A stretch of DNA of 64,000 nt from Pedobacter alluvionis (GTDB taxonomy: Bacteria > Bacteroidota > Bacteroidia > Sphingobacteriales > Sphingobacteriaceae). The stretch is taken from contig NZ_RCCK01000015.1 in the NCBI RefSeq assembly GCF_003664035.1, positions 124,001-188,000 of the forward strand, read 5' to 3'. This document shows positions 27,960-36,300 of this stretch, in pieces. Numbering within the stretch: the first letter of the stretch is position 1; each line of letters begins with the position of its first letter. The notes below the pieces were generated by a model. It was not told where the DNA came from, made no database searches, and saw only the letters and a list, made by a program, of their open reading frames with translations. The translations under genes were made by a program, and so were the position numbers.

Positions 27960-28040
27960 ATCATTGCGAGGCACGAAGCAATCTAATTTGCAAATGTTAA
28001 GCTTTGAGTTTTAAAACCAAAAGGATTGCTTCGTACCCTG
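27960..28040. repeat. CGAAGCA-type palindromic intergenic repeat
   Basis: CGAAGCAATC (27974-27983) and GATTGCTTCG (28024-28033) form a 10-bp stem with a long loop. It is of the same type as 63296-63362 and 44546-44680. Just downstream (28087-28110) is the word AGCGCCCTTCGCGGTTAAA, which recurs in altered form at 62446-62478. Confidence 0.75.
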
Positions 28041-28119
28041 TAATAACGGAGTTGAATTATAAAAGAGCTTTGTGTGCTTTGCGAAAAACTTAGCGCCCTT
28101 CGCGGTTAAATAGATTATA

Positions 28120-29451
28120 ATGAAGATTTGGCAAAAAAATATTGATGTAAATCAGTTTGTAGAAAGTTTTACGGTAGGTAAAGACCGTGAACTCGATCTG
28201 CAAATGGCAAAGTTCGATGTGCTGGGCTCGCTGGCACATACTGAAATGTTGGAAACGATAAATTTGCTTACGGCAGATGAATTAAAAACCATTCAGCAGG
28301 AACTTAAAAACATTTACGCTGAAATTGAAGCCGGTAATTTTACTATCGAAGACAGTGTAGAAGATGTACACTCGCAGGTAGAATGGCTGCTTACCCAACG
28401 CATTGGCGAGGCAGGCAAAAAAATTCACAGTGGCCGTTCGCGTAATGATCAGGTTTTGGTTGATTTAAAATTGTTCTTTAGAGCCTGTATCGAAGATATG
28501 GTTAACCAAACTTCAACTTTGTTTAACCAATTGATAGAGCTGAGCAATACACATAAAGACAAATTAGTACCGGGTTATACGCATTTGCAGATTGCCATGC
28601 CATCATCTTTCGGTTTGTGGTTCGGTGCTTATGCCGAAAGCCTCGCAGATGATATGGAACTGATGCTTGCCGCCTGGAAAATCACCAATAAAAATCCCTT
28701 GGGTTCTGCTGCGGGTTATGGCTCATCATTTCCGCTAAACAGAACTTTAACAACCGAATTATTGGGCTTTGAAAGTTTAAACTACAATGTGGTTTATGCA
28801 CAGATGGGCCGTGGCAAAACCGAAAGGATTTTGGCGCAGGCGATGAGTGCTGTAGCTGCAACGCTAGCTAAAATGGCGATGGATGTTTGTTTATTCATCA
28901 ATCAGAATTTTGGCTTCATCAGTTTTCCGGCAGAACTTACCACAGGTTCGAGCATTATGCCGCACAAAAAAAATCCGGATGTTTTCGAGCTGATCCGTTC
29001 GCGTTGTAATAAAATTCAGGCTTTGCCAAATGAAATAGCCATGATGATTACCAATTTGCCGTCGGGTTATCACCGCGATTTACAACTGTTAAAAGAAAAT
29101 TTGTTCCCGGCGATTACTTCTTTAAACGAATGTTTAGAAATCGCCACTTTTATGTTCCAGAACATCACCATTAAGGATGATATTTTGAAAGATAAAAAAT
29201 ATGATTACCTGTTTAGCGTTGAAGTAGTGAACGACCTGGCGTTGCAAGGTGTTCCATTCAGAGAGGCTTATAAAATTGTTGGTGAACAGATAGAAAATGG
29301 TACTTTTGCTCCATCTGGCCAGATACATCATACACACGAAGGGAGCATTGGCAACCTTTGTAATGAGCAAATTGCTGCAGCAATGCAGGATGTTTTATCG
29401 CAATTTGGTTTTGGGAAGGTGAATAAAGCAATAGAAGATTTGGTTAAATAA
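28120..29451 (+). CDS. argH: Argininosuccinate lyase
   Basis: 443 residues of the fumarase/aspartase superfamily. The signature GSSIMPHKKNPD is at about 276-287; SGRSRNDQV (about 107) and PGYTHLQIAMP are also typical. It splits argininosuccinate into arginine and fumarate. It is the last biosynthetic gene of the operon. Confidence 0.96.
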   Translation: MKIWQKNIDVNQFVESFTVGKDRELDLQMAKFDVLGSLAHTEMLETINLLTADELKTIQQELKNIYAEIEAGNFTIEDSVEDVHSQVEWLLTQRIGEAGKKIHSGRSRNDQVLVDLKLFFRACIEDMVNQTSTLFNQLIELSNTHKDKLVPGYTHLQIAMPSSFGLWFGAYAESLADDMELMLAAWKITNKNPLGSAAGYGSSFPLNRTLTTELLGFESLNYNVVYAQMGRGKTERILAQAMSAVAATLAKMAMDVCLFINQNFGFISFPAELTTGSSIMPHKKNPDVFELIRSRCNKIQALPNEIAMMITNLPSGYHRDLQLLKENLFPAITSLNECLEIATFMFQNITIKDDILKDKKYDYLFSVEVVNDLALQGVPFREAYKIVGEQIENGTFAPSGQIHHTHEGSIGNLCNEQIAAAMQDVLSQFGFGKVNKAIEDLVK

Positions 29452-29471
29452 ATTTTGCTAATTTTGTAATT

Positions 29472-29660
29472 ATGACAACTTTAACAATAGAAATTAAAGA
29501 TAAAGACGCAGGTTTCGTAAAAGAGTTCCTAAGCAAAATTGGCGCTAAAGTTAAAGTAGAACCAACAAGTCAGATTACTTCTGAAATTGCACAAGCCCTC
29601 AACGAAATTAAGGAGATGCAGCAAGGAAAACGGAAGCCTTTAGGTTTAAAAGATATTTGA
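29472..29660 (+). CDS. Antitoxin-like protein (DUF2683 type)
   Basis: 62 residues. An N-terminal strand TLTIEIKD is followed by a helical middle and a C-terminal tail KRKPLGLKDI, as in short antitoxins of RelE-type pairs. It lies 20 bases after argH. A TAATTTTG promoter-like element at 29459-29466, right at the gene start, might give a near-leaderless transcript. Its stop overlaps the toxin ATG by one base (TGATG). Confidence 0.7.
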   Translation: MTTLTIEIKDKDAGFVKEFLSKIGAKVKVEPTSQITSEIAQALNEIKEMQQGKRKPLGLKDI

Positions 29661-29992
29661 TGGCTAATGAGGTTATCTATTCCGCCGTTTTTATCAAAAA
29701 AGCCAAAATTTACAAAAAGAAATATCTTTCTTTAGTAGACGATCTCTACGAACTGGAAGAAAAACTTTTGGAAAATCCTGAACAGGGAAATGATCTGGGC
29801 GCAGGTTTGTACAAAATTAGACTTGCTGTAAAAAGCAAAGGAAAAGGTAAAAGCGGAGGATTTAGGATAATAACTTATTTAGTTTCAAATACTGCTGATG
29901 GTATCATTATCAATATGCTTACCCTATATGATAAATCAGAAGAAAGCACTATTGATAAAAAAGAACTTCAGAAAATAATTAAAGCCTTATAA
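29660..29992 (+). CDS. RelE/ParE-family toxin
   Basis: 110 residues. The VIYSAVFIKKAKIYKKKY start, the GLYKIRLAVKSKGKGKSGGFRIITYL core and the closing LTLYDKSEESTIDKKEL match RelE/HigB-like mRNA interferases. I took the ATG at 29660, which overlaps the antitoxin stop; an upstream TTG is less likely. It forms a type II pair with 29472-29660. Confidence 0.8.
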   Translation: MANEVIYSAVFIKKAKIYKKKYLSLVDDLYELEEKLLENPEQGNDLGAGLYKIRLAVKSKGKGKSGGFRIITYLVSNTADGIIINMLTLYDKSEESTIDKKELQKIIKAL

Positions 29993-30097
29993 ATCTGCTA
30001 ATAGCAGTTTTAATATATATGAAACCATCATGATATCCACAAGGAATAATTGACAAATCATGATCGTTTCGTCACCAGAGAAATAAAATATAAACAA

Positions 30098-31351
30098 ATG
30101 AAAGTTTCAGTATTGGCCAGTTCATTAATCGGCTCAGAAATTATAAAAATTGGAAACGAGGTTAACGAAATGAAGCGCAAAGGCGCTTCAATCGCCAACT
30201 TAACCATCGGCGATTTTGATGCAAACATTTACCCAATTCCAACCGAATTAAAGGCTGGAATCGTTGATGCTTACAATGCCAACCAAACCAATTATCCACC
30301 AGCTGACGGTGTTTTGCCTTTACGCGAAACGGTGTCAGAATTATTGAAGGATAGATTTGGATTGGAGTACAACACCAATAGCATTTTAGTTTCTGGTGGT
30401 TCGCGCCCTTTAATTTATGCTACTTATCTGGCGTTAGTTGATCCGGGAGATACCGTGGTTTTTCCTGCTCCATCCTGGAACAACAACCATTATTCTCATT
30501 TAACATCTGCCAAAACCATCGCAGTAGAAACCGATGCTGCGCATAATTTTATGCCAACAGCTGTGCAATTGAAACCGCATTTAAAGGGAGCAACTTTATT
30601 GGCTTTATGTTCGCCATTAAATCCAACCGGAACCATGTTCGATGCTGATTCGCTGGCTGAAATCTGTGATGCGGTATTAGCAGAAAATGCTTCGCGTGGT
30701 GCCGATGAAAAGCCATTGTACATGATGTACGATCAGATTTATTCGCTTTTAACTTTCGGAAAAGAGCATGTAAATCCAGTTTCTTTGCGCCCGGAGATGA
30801 GACCATTTACCGTTTTTGTTGATGGCAGTTCGAAATGTTTAGCTGCAACGGGTGTGCGTGTGGGTTGGGGTTTTGGTCCGGAGGATATTATCAATAGAAT
30901 GAAAGCTTTGGTTGGACACATGGGTGCCTGGGCGCCAAAAGCAGAGCAGGTTGCCATGTCTAATTATTTTAACGATAAAGCACAGGTTGATACTTTTTTA
31001 ACCAGCTTTAAAGCACAAATCCAGGATAGCTTAAATGCACTTTATAATGGTTTTAATGAATTAAAAGCTGAGGGTTTTAATGTTGATGCTGTAGAACCAA
31101 TGGGTGCTATTTATCTGACCATTAAAATCGATTATATCGGAAAAACTACTGAAGATGGTCAGCTTTTAAAAGACAGTGCGGATGTTAATTTCTACCTGAT
31201 CAAAGAAGCAGGAGCAGCTTTGGTACCTTTCTCTGCTTTCGGAAATGAAGACAGTATGCCTTGGTTCAGGGCATCAGTAGGGGCTTGTACTTTACAAGAT
31301 ATTAAAGATATGTTACCAAGGATTAAAACCGCTCTGAGTAAATTGAAATAA
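30098..31351 (+). CDS. PLP-dependent class I aminotransferase
   Basis: 417 residues from the ATG at 30098; an upstream TTG at 30050 would add 16 residues but is a poor start. Fold-type I motifs: TNYPPADGVLPLRE, SGGSRPLIYATYLAL, CSPLNPTGTMF, and the PLP Lys in DGSSKCLAATGVRVGWG (about residues 240-256). It resembles aspartate/aromatic aminotransferases; the exact amino acid is not predictable. It sits alone between two toxin-antitoxin pairs and ends in a clear terminator. Confidence 0.88.
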   Translation: MKVSVLASSLIGSEIIKIGNEVNEMKRKGASIANLTIGDFDANIYPIPTELKAGIVDAYNANQTNYPPADGVLPLRETVSELLKDRFGLEYNTNSILVSGGSRPLIYATYLALVDPGDTVVFPAPSWNNNHYSHLTSAKTIAVETDAAHNFMPTAVQLKPHLKGATLLALCSPLNPTGTMFDADSLAEICDAVLAENASRGADEKPLYMMYDQIYSLLTFGKEHVNPVSLRPEMRPFTVFVDGSSKCLAATGVRVGWGFGPEDIINRMKALVGHMGAWAPKAEQVAMSNYFNDKAQVDTFLTSFKAQIQDSLNALYNGFNELKAEGFNVDAVEPMGAIYLTIKIDYIGKTTEDGQLLKDSADVNFYLIKEAGAALVPFSAFGNEDSMPWFRASVGACTLQDIKDMLPRIKTALSKLK

Positions 31352-31368
31352 GATTATAATTATATCAG

Positions 31369-31401
31369 AAAACCTCTTCAGTTGGTTTGAAGAGGTTTTT
31401 T
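31369..31401 (+). terminator. Rho-independent terminator
   Basis: 12-bp stem 31369-31380 / 31388-31399 with a 7-base loop, followed by a T run, 18 bases after the aminotransferase stop. Confidence 0.9.
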
Positions 31402-31431
31402 GTTTAAATCTTTTGCTAAACACTATTTATT

Positions 31432-31463
31432 TTGATGGGGTTATTTAATAATCTTTAAATTTG
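31432..31463 (+). promoter_or_regulatory. Promoter for the second toxin-antitoxin pair
   Basis: TTG at 31432-31434 and TAAATTTG at 31456-31463, 21 bases apart, match the Bacteroidota TTG / TAnnTTTG promoter. It is 25 bases before the antitoxin ATG. Confidence 0.55.
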
Positions 31464-31488
31464 TACATTAGTTTAAAATCACATTGAT

Positions 31489-31695
31489 ATGGAAACTTAC
31501 CTTGTACACCCGGATAAAATACAAGAAAAGGCTTTAAAGGCATTTCTTAAAGCTTTTGATGTTCCTTATGAAATAAAAAAGAACGATGCCTTGCCTGAGC
31601 ATGTTAAGTCAGGAATAAGGCAAGGACAAGATGATATCAAAGCAGGAAAAAGCTTTTCTTTAGCAGAATTTAAAGAGAAAATCTCTACAATCTAA
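31489..31695 (+). CDS. DUF2683-type antitoxin
   Basis: 68 residues. METYLVHPDKIQEKALKAFLKAFDVPYE is the typical DUF2683 opening and the C-terminal KSFSLAEFKEKIS is a helix likely to bind the toxin. The stop overlaps the next ATG by one base. Paralogous in type to the protein at 29472. Confidence 0.8.
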   Translation: METYLVHPDKIQEKALKAFLKAFDVPYEIKKNDALPEHVKSGIRQGQDDIKAGKSFSLAEFKEKISTI

Positions 31696-31988
31696 TGGCG
31701 CCTCTGCCTGTAGTCATATCAGAAACAGCATTAAAAACTTTTGAGTCAATATGTGCTCAGATAAATGAAAGACTGGGGACAAAAGCATTAAGTGATTTTA
31801 AAAAGAATACCATTAAAACATTGGAGTTAATTGGCAATTCGCCATTCATCTATAAAGAGACTGAATTTGATCCTAATATCCGACAAGGATTAATTAAAAA
31901 GCTTTCTTCTGTGTTTTATGAGGTTAAACCCGATAGGATTGAAGTTCTTTTCTTTTGGGACAATAGGCAAGAACCGATGTTTTTCTAA
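31695..31988 (+). CDS. RelE/ParE-family toxin
   Basis: 97 residues with the small RelE/ParE fold pattern: helical N-terminus (ALKTFESICAQINERLG), then strands RQGLIKKLSSVFYEVKPDRIEVLFFWDNRQEP. It is coupled to the antitoxin at 31489. RelE-type members cut mRNA and ParE-type members poison gyrase; the sequence does not decide which. Confidence 0.8.
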   Translation: MAPLPVVISETALKTFESICAQINERLGTKALSDFKKNTIKTLELIGNSPFIYKETEFDPNIRQGLIKKLSSVFYEVKPDRIEVLFFWDNRQEPMFF

Positions 31989-32012
31989 TTTTTTTATTCG
32001 AAATAACATAAA

Positions 32013-32042
32013 AACCTCGCAGGTTTTAAAACCAACGAGGTT
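32013..32042. terminator. Bidirectional terminator between toxin and rtcB
   Basis: AACCTCG (32013-32019) pairs with CGAGGTT (32036-32042) and the interior GGTTTT/AAAACC also pairs. A/T tracts lie on both sides. Confidence 0.75.
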
Positions 32043-32055
32043 AATTTAGAATTTT

Positions 32056-32097
32056 GACTAAGGACTAAGGACTAAGGACTAAGGACTCAACACTCCC
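32056..32097 (-). repeat. GACTAAG heptamer array at the rtcB stop
   Basis: Four perfect GACTAAG units (32056-32083), one GACTCAA and one CACTCCC unit, ending three bases before the rtcB stop codon. Related arrays are at 48405-48450 and 55744-55771. Confidence 0.85.
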
Positions 32098-32099
32098 AA

Positions 32100-33524
32100 C
32101 TAATCCTCCCTGCTTCCATCATCAGCCATCCTCACCATTTTAGGCTCAAATTTGGCCACAACATCAACGAGTTCAGTTTGTGCCGCCATTACTTTGTTAA
32201 TGTCTTTATAGGCCATTGGTGCCTCATCTAAGCCGGCTCCAATTAAAGTAACATTGTGATCCTTTAAAATGGCTTTCATATCCGATTTCGTAATTGATTG
32301 AATCGCTTTGGTTCGGCTCATTTGTCTACCCGCACCATGTGATGCTGAATTGATCGAGCTCATTTCACCTTTTCCCCTAACCAGAAATCCTGGGGCTGTC
32401 ATACTGCCGGGGATAATCCCCATTACGCCTTTACCAGCCGGTGTAGCTCCTTTACGGTGAACAATCACTTCTTCACCATTAAACATTTCTTTCCAGGCAA
32501 AATTATGGTGGTTTTCTACTTTGGCCAAAACTTTAGCACCAATGGCTTTAGTCAACCTTTTATGGATCACTTCATGACAGGCAGAAGCATAATCACCAGC
32601 TAAATTCATGGCAATCCAATACTCTTGTCCCTCGGCAGAATTTAAATCCAAATAAGCCAGGTTTGCAGCCTCTTTAGGAAGTTTACAGATATCTTTTGCC
32701 AGCTTGGTATAATGTCCTGCAACAGTAGCACCAAATCCACGGGAACCAGAGTGGGTTAATAAAGCCACATAACGGCCCTTATCGATATTTAAAATCTCGT
32801 CACGTTCTGAGAAATCAATAATTCCCCATTCTACAAAATGGTTACCCCCACCTGAAGTACCCAATTGTGCCCAGGCTTTTCCGTGTAAGTTTTTAAGAAA
32901 AGGAGTGGAATTGAAAGCTTCGTTTTCTAAAACCTCATGATCAGCTTTTTCATTACCTGTAAAATTTTGACCTGCACCAAATTTGGTAAAGGCAATCAAT
33001 TCGCGTTTGTACATTGCATCCTTCCCGAAATAATGTTTCTCTGGAATATCGAAAATACTCAAAGCCATTCGGCAACCGATATCTACCCCAACACCGTAGG
33101 GGATAATCGCATTTCTGGTAGCCAATACGCCGCCGATGGGCAAACCATAACCTTGGTGGGCATCAGGCATTAATGCACCTGCTACCGTAACTGGTAATTT
33201 CATGGCAATATTCATTTGGTTTCTTGCCCCTTCTTCAATGTAATCAGGGCCAAATACCGCGTAGGGTTTTACATGGTTTAACAGTTTGATAGTTTCATCT
33301 TTTGGTGCATTGGCTTCTTCAATCACAGCAGTTGCAAGTGGGTTTAATACTTCGTCATCCAAAAAACTTTCCGGATAATCTTTTACTTTTTTAAATAAGG
33401 CCAATAATTCTTTTTCTTCGATCTCCGTGAAATTTTCTTTCAGGATGTCTAAAGCTAAGCCTACTATTTTTCCTTCTGTATAACCTATTTCGATCAGGTT
33501 ATTACCTGTTATGTTGTTGTTCAT
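32100..33524 (-). CDS. rtcB: RtcB-type RNA ligase
   Basis: 474 residues. The Mn-binding Cys is in PYGVGVDIGCRMALSI (about 142-157); GTSGGGNHFVEWG carries metal His residues; and the guanylated His lies in SHGAGRQMSR (about residue 394). RtcB joins 2',3'-cyclic phosphate or 3'-phosphate RNA ends to 5'-OH ends using GTP, as in repair of cleaved tRNA. There is no rtcA nearby. It is the last gene of the slipin - unknown - rtcB operon. Confidence 0.95.
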   Translation of the reverse strand: MNNNITGNNLIEIGYTEGKIVGLALDILKENFTEIEEKELLALFKKVKDYPESFLDDEVLNPLATAVIEEANAPKDETIKLLNHVKPYAVFGPDYIEEGARNQMNIAMKLPVTVAGALMPDAHQGYGLPIGGVLATRNAIIPYGVGVDIGCRMALSIFDIPEKHYFGKDAMYKRELIAFTKFGAGQNFTGNEKADHEVLENEAFNSTPFLKNLHGKAWAQLGTSGGGNHFVEWGIIDFSERDEILNIDKGRYVALLTHSGSRGFGATVAGHYTKLAKDICKLPKEAANLAYLDLNSAEGQEYWIAMNLAGDYASACHEVIHKRLTKAIGAKVLAKVENHHNFAWKEMFNGEEVIVHRKGATPAGKGVMGIIPGSMTAPGFLVRGKGEMSSINSASHGAGRQMSRTKAIQSITKSDMKAILKDHNVTLIGAGLDEAPMAYKDINKVMAAQTELVDVVAKFEPKMVRMADDGSRED

Positions 33525-33556
33525 TGTTAATTTTGTTTATTTTCAGAAATCTTTAA

Positions 33557-34306
33557 TCACAACCCTCTACATAATGTATCTCTGGTCATAGAATGAATAC
33601 AATTAAAATAGAAAGCAACTTCTTTCAATGCATCTCTTACGTCTGATAAAACATTTTCCTCGTGCTTAAATGCTTCTATAATATTATCTTCATCATCAAC
33701 AAAAAGAGTAGTAAAAGATTCACTATTTGTATCTGATTTTTGTCTTTTAATTTCTTCTACGAATGATTGTAAATTTTGGGAGGGATTGAACTTTTGCATT
33801 GTAAATTTCTTATTATCATAAAGAGCATTTTTAGTTATTGGATAACGAAAATATGCGCTATCTTGATCGTACTTTGTAATGATTGCTAGCAATTCAGTAA
33901 CTCTAACAGTTTCTATCCATTCTCCTCTAGGCGCAAGCTTGTTTAGTGTTTCGATATTAGTTAATAATATTTTATTTAACCAATATTCATAAAGTTCGTT
34001 TACATGGTGACAAGTATAAAGCTTTTTCCATTTTCCTTTGCTAAAAATCTCTGGATGATCGCTATCAAAAGGCACAGTTCCGTATTCTATTTTTAGTGTT
34101 TTATGAAAAATAACGATTATTGATTTTAAATATAATTCAATAGCATGCCTGTAAAGGAAATTTTGAGGCATTTCAGCTTGCTGTGTAACATTATAATATT
34201 CAAATGGATTGGTGGTTAAATGCTCTGCACTTTTATAATATGCGTTAGCAGTTATTCCAAATCCTTTATCAAGATGATGTTCTATAGGGTTCATTAAGTA
34301 TTGCAT
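33557..34306 (-). CDS. Uncharacterised protein, possibly HEPN-like helical
   Basis: 249 residues, mostly helical, no signal. FLYRHAIELYLKSIIVIFHK (about 50-69), HHVNELYEYW (about 99-108) and SAYFRYPI (about 147-154) recall HEPN-like proteins of abortive-infection and RNA-damage loci. I see no clear R-x4-6-H RNase motif, so activity is doubtful. It lies between slipin and rtcB (77 and 32 base gaps), suggesting a joint function in RNA damage or repair. Fold assignment is weak. Confidence 0.55.
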   Translation of the reverse strand: MQYLMNPIEHHLDKGFGITANAYYKSAEHLTTNPFEYYNVTQQAEMPQNFLYRHAIELYLKSIIVIFHKTLKIEYGTVPFDSDHPEIFSKGKWKKLYTCHHVNELYEYWLNKILLTNIETLNKLAPRGEWIETVRVTELLAIITKYDQDSAYFRYPITKNALYDNKKFTMQKFNPSQNLQSFVEEIKRQKSDTNSESFTTLFVDDEDNIIEAFKHEENVLSDVRDALKEVAFYFNCIHSMTRDTLCRGL

Positions 34307-34383
34307 GCTTTCTTATAATTATTGTTCCTTAATTAATCCCCCGCAGGCAACATTCACCTGACCGAGGGGTTTCTAAATTTAGT

Positions 34384-35481
34384 TTATTTTACGAAGATCT
34401 GTTTCAATTGATCTACAATTTGTCCACTGCCAGATAAGCTGATGTTATTGATTTTCTCCGCGATTTTCTCAACGTATTCCATCTCTTTCAACTTATACAA
34501 CATGGCATTGTCTTCCATTAATTTAGCGGTGTTCAGCAAACTTCTGGTAGAGGCCGTTTCTTCTCTTCGGGTAATGATATTGGCTTGTGCCCTTTTTTCG
34601 GCAACCAAAACCTGGTTCATAATCTCCTTAACGTCACCAGGTAAAACAATATCTTTAACACCACAGTTCGTTAATTTTACACCCAGGTTTTCAACCTTAT
34701 CCAAGGTGATGGCCATTACCATTTCGGCAATTTTTTCTTTGCTTTCCATCAATTCGTCAAAAGTCATAAGGCCAATAGATTCTCTTAACGCTAATTGCAT
34801 GGTGATATACAATTGTTTTTCGAATTCTTTGTTCTCCAATAAGGCTTTGATGATGTCATCAACTTTATATTGAGTGCTGAAATTCACCCTCAATTGTGCT
34901 TTATCTTTGGTTAAGATTTCTTGTCCGATGATTTCCATATTCAATTGCCTCATATCGGTTTTTAAAACTTGAATGGTGGTACTGTTTTTCCAGTAAACAT
35001 AGTTTCCCGCCTCCAATATACTTTCAAATTTACCATCGATAAATAACAAGGCCTTTTCGAAAGATTCTACCTTATAGGCCCTGATGTAATTTAATAAGGG
35101 GGCTTTCTCCAACAAGTTTTTATCAATTGCTTGGTCAATATTAATGTTACTGATGTCTACCTTAACAAAATCATATGTTGACAAACCTTTCCAGATGGCA
35201 TGTCTGCCAGCGGTTAAAACAGATTTGAAATTTTTGTTTTGATAAACCAAGACCAATTCGTTGTCGGCAACGCTTACTAAGTGAATCAAATTCACAAAAT
35301 CAGCATTTTCCAGCAAAATATCCAATTCGGCAACTGAGTAGTAGTACTCTTTAGCCATATCGTATAATGTCATACTTTCGCTAAAACCTAACCAGTAAGT
35401 TCCAGCTGTTAAAACGTTTTTTAATTTTCCTTTTTTAAACACCAATCCAACATAATTGGTGTTAATAGTTACTCTTTTCAT
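34384..35481 (-). CDS. Slipin / SPFH-domain protein
   Basis: 365 residues. A divergent N-terminal region (1-170) is followed by an SPFH/band-7 core (about 170-300, with LTKDKAQLRVNFSTQYKVDD and LRESIGLMTFDELMESKEKIAEMV) and a helical tail with VAEKRAQANIITRREETASTRSLLNTAKL, characteristic of slipins. No strong membrane segment is seen. Slipin plus RtcB pairs are known from bacterial RNA-repair neighbourhoods. It is the first gene of the operon, preceded on the same strand by the tRNA-like modules. Confidence 0.85.
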   Translation of the reverse strand: MKRVTINTNYVGLVFKKGKLKNVLTAGTYWLGFSESMTLYDMAKEYYYSVAELDILLENADFVNLIHLVSVADNELVLVYQNKNFKSVLTAGRHAIWKGLSTYDFVKVDISNINIDQAIDKNLLEKAPLLNYIRAYKVESFEKALLFIDGKFESILEAGNYVYWKNSTTIQVLKTDMRQLNMEIIGQEILTKDKAQLRVNFSTQYKVDDIIKALLENKEFEKQLYITMQLALRESIGLMTFDELMESKEKIAEMVMAITLDKVENLGVKLTNCGVKDIVLPGDVKEIMNQVLVAEKRAQANIITRREETASTRSLLNTAKLMEDNAMLYKLKEMEYVEKIAEKINNISLSGSGQIVDQLKQIFVK

Positions 35482-35793
35482 GTTTTTTGATGTTAAGATT
35501 TATAATTATTTGATTTTTCTTTACAAAGCATTGCAAAAGCGCATTCATTTGTTTCTTGCGGAAGTAAGAAGAATCATGATGTTTTTAAGAATGAAATCAA
35601 GCTTTATTAAGTAGGTAAATCCGAGGATTTAAATAAATTTTTCGGCGAGATTTGATTTTAAATCAGCTCTTTCATCGTTTTTACTCACAAAGCAAAAGGC
35701 AAATTGCGTTTCAGATTTATCAAAAATCTTAAAGCCGAATGCGGTTTTACAATGCTGTTCTTTCGAGCGATTTTAAAAGTTGCTCCTCTTTTT

Positions 35794-35840
35794 GTTTTGG
35801 AGTTTAAGTCCTAAACGCTTACCAATTAGCTATTCCAAGT
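35794..35840 (-). ncRNA. tRNA-like module 3: D-arm and anticodon-like arm, no T-arm
   Basis: On the minus strand: TTGGAA, then T-A at the places of U8 and A9, then a D-arm GCTAATTGGTAAGC (35817-35830) with the invariant GG. Next is an anticodon-like hairpin with a CTTAAAC loop, formally anticodon TAA after a T. The stem has one mismatch. No T-arm follows. The TTGGAA (35833-35838) is perfectly complementary to TTCCAA at the 3' end of module 2 (35846-35851), so the two may form one permuted tRNA-like fold. Confidence 0.55.
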
Positions 35841-35844
35841 GACG

Positions 35845-35906
35845 GTTGGAAGCAGGATTCGAACCTGCATGGTTTGGTTGTTATTCTACCCCTGAATTAT
35901 TCCGAT
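35845..35906 (-). ncRNA. tRNA-like module 2: D-arm and T-arm without anticodon arm
   Basis: Minus strand, 62 bases. A perfect T-arm GCAGG-TTCGAAT-CCTGC (35852-35868) and a perfect D-arm ATTC-AGGGGTA-GAAT (35883-35897) are joined by only about 14 bases, so the anticodon arm is absent. The acceptor pairing GGAA/TTCC is short. The combination of true D- and T-arms without an anticodon recalls bacterial Y-RNA-type tRNA mimics. It is not a functional tRNA. Confidence 0.65.
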
Positions 35907-35907
35907 T

Positions 35908-35998
35908 GCTCGGAAGTGGGATTCGAACCCACGACACACAACGTGTTTAGACAGTCTATCATAATTCTTGTCAGCATATTCTACGCAAATTGCCCGAA
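35908..35998 (-). ncRNA. tRNA-like module 1 with perfect T-arm and variable-arm-like hairpin
   Basis: Minus strand, 91 bases. An acceptor-like pairing TTCGGG / TTCCGAG closes the module. There is a D-like hairpin GCGT-AGAAT-ATGC, an extra hairpin ACAC-GTT-GTGT in the place of a long variable arm, and a perfect T-arm GTGGG-TTCGAAT-CCCAC (35916-35932). No clean 7-base anticodon loop is visible. It reads as a degenerate or deliberately tRNA-like RNA. Confidence 0.6.
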
Positions 35999-36300
35999 TA
36001 CTTTGGGGCTATTCTGAAACCCACAACAATGGATAAGTTTTATTTAGTATTGCCATTCCGATTATTCATCGGAATTTCATTATATATATATTGATTTACC
36101 TAAACTGTTTAATTGCTGCCATTAACCCTATTCCGCATATCCGGAACAGGGGCTTCATATTTTGCTGTTCTAATTGATCAGCATGGCGGAGAGCGCGTAT
36201 TATTGAAACAGTTTAATTGTATTGTAAATCAGTTATTTATTATTGATATTTTTCAAAGAACTCAATTATCGACTGGCGACATTACAAAGATGCCACTACC

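Noticed and set aside
32056..32097. Heptamer array as a CRISPR array
   Set aside because: Units are 7 bases with no spacers and no cas genes nearby.
35845..35998. Annotation as genuine tRNA genes
   Set aside because: No module has all of acceptor, D, anticodon and T arms; anticodon loops are missing or out of order.
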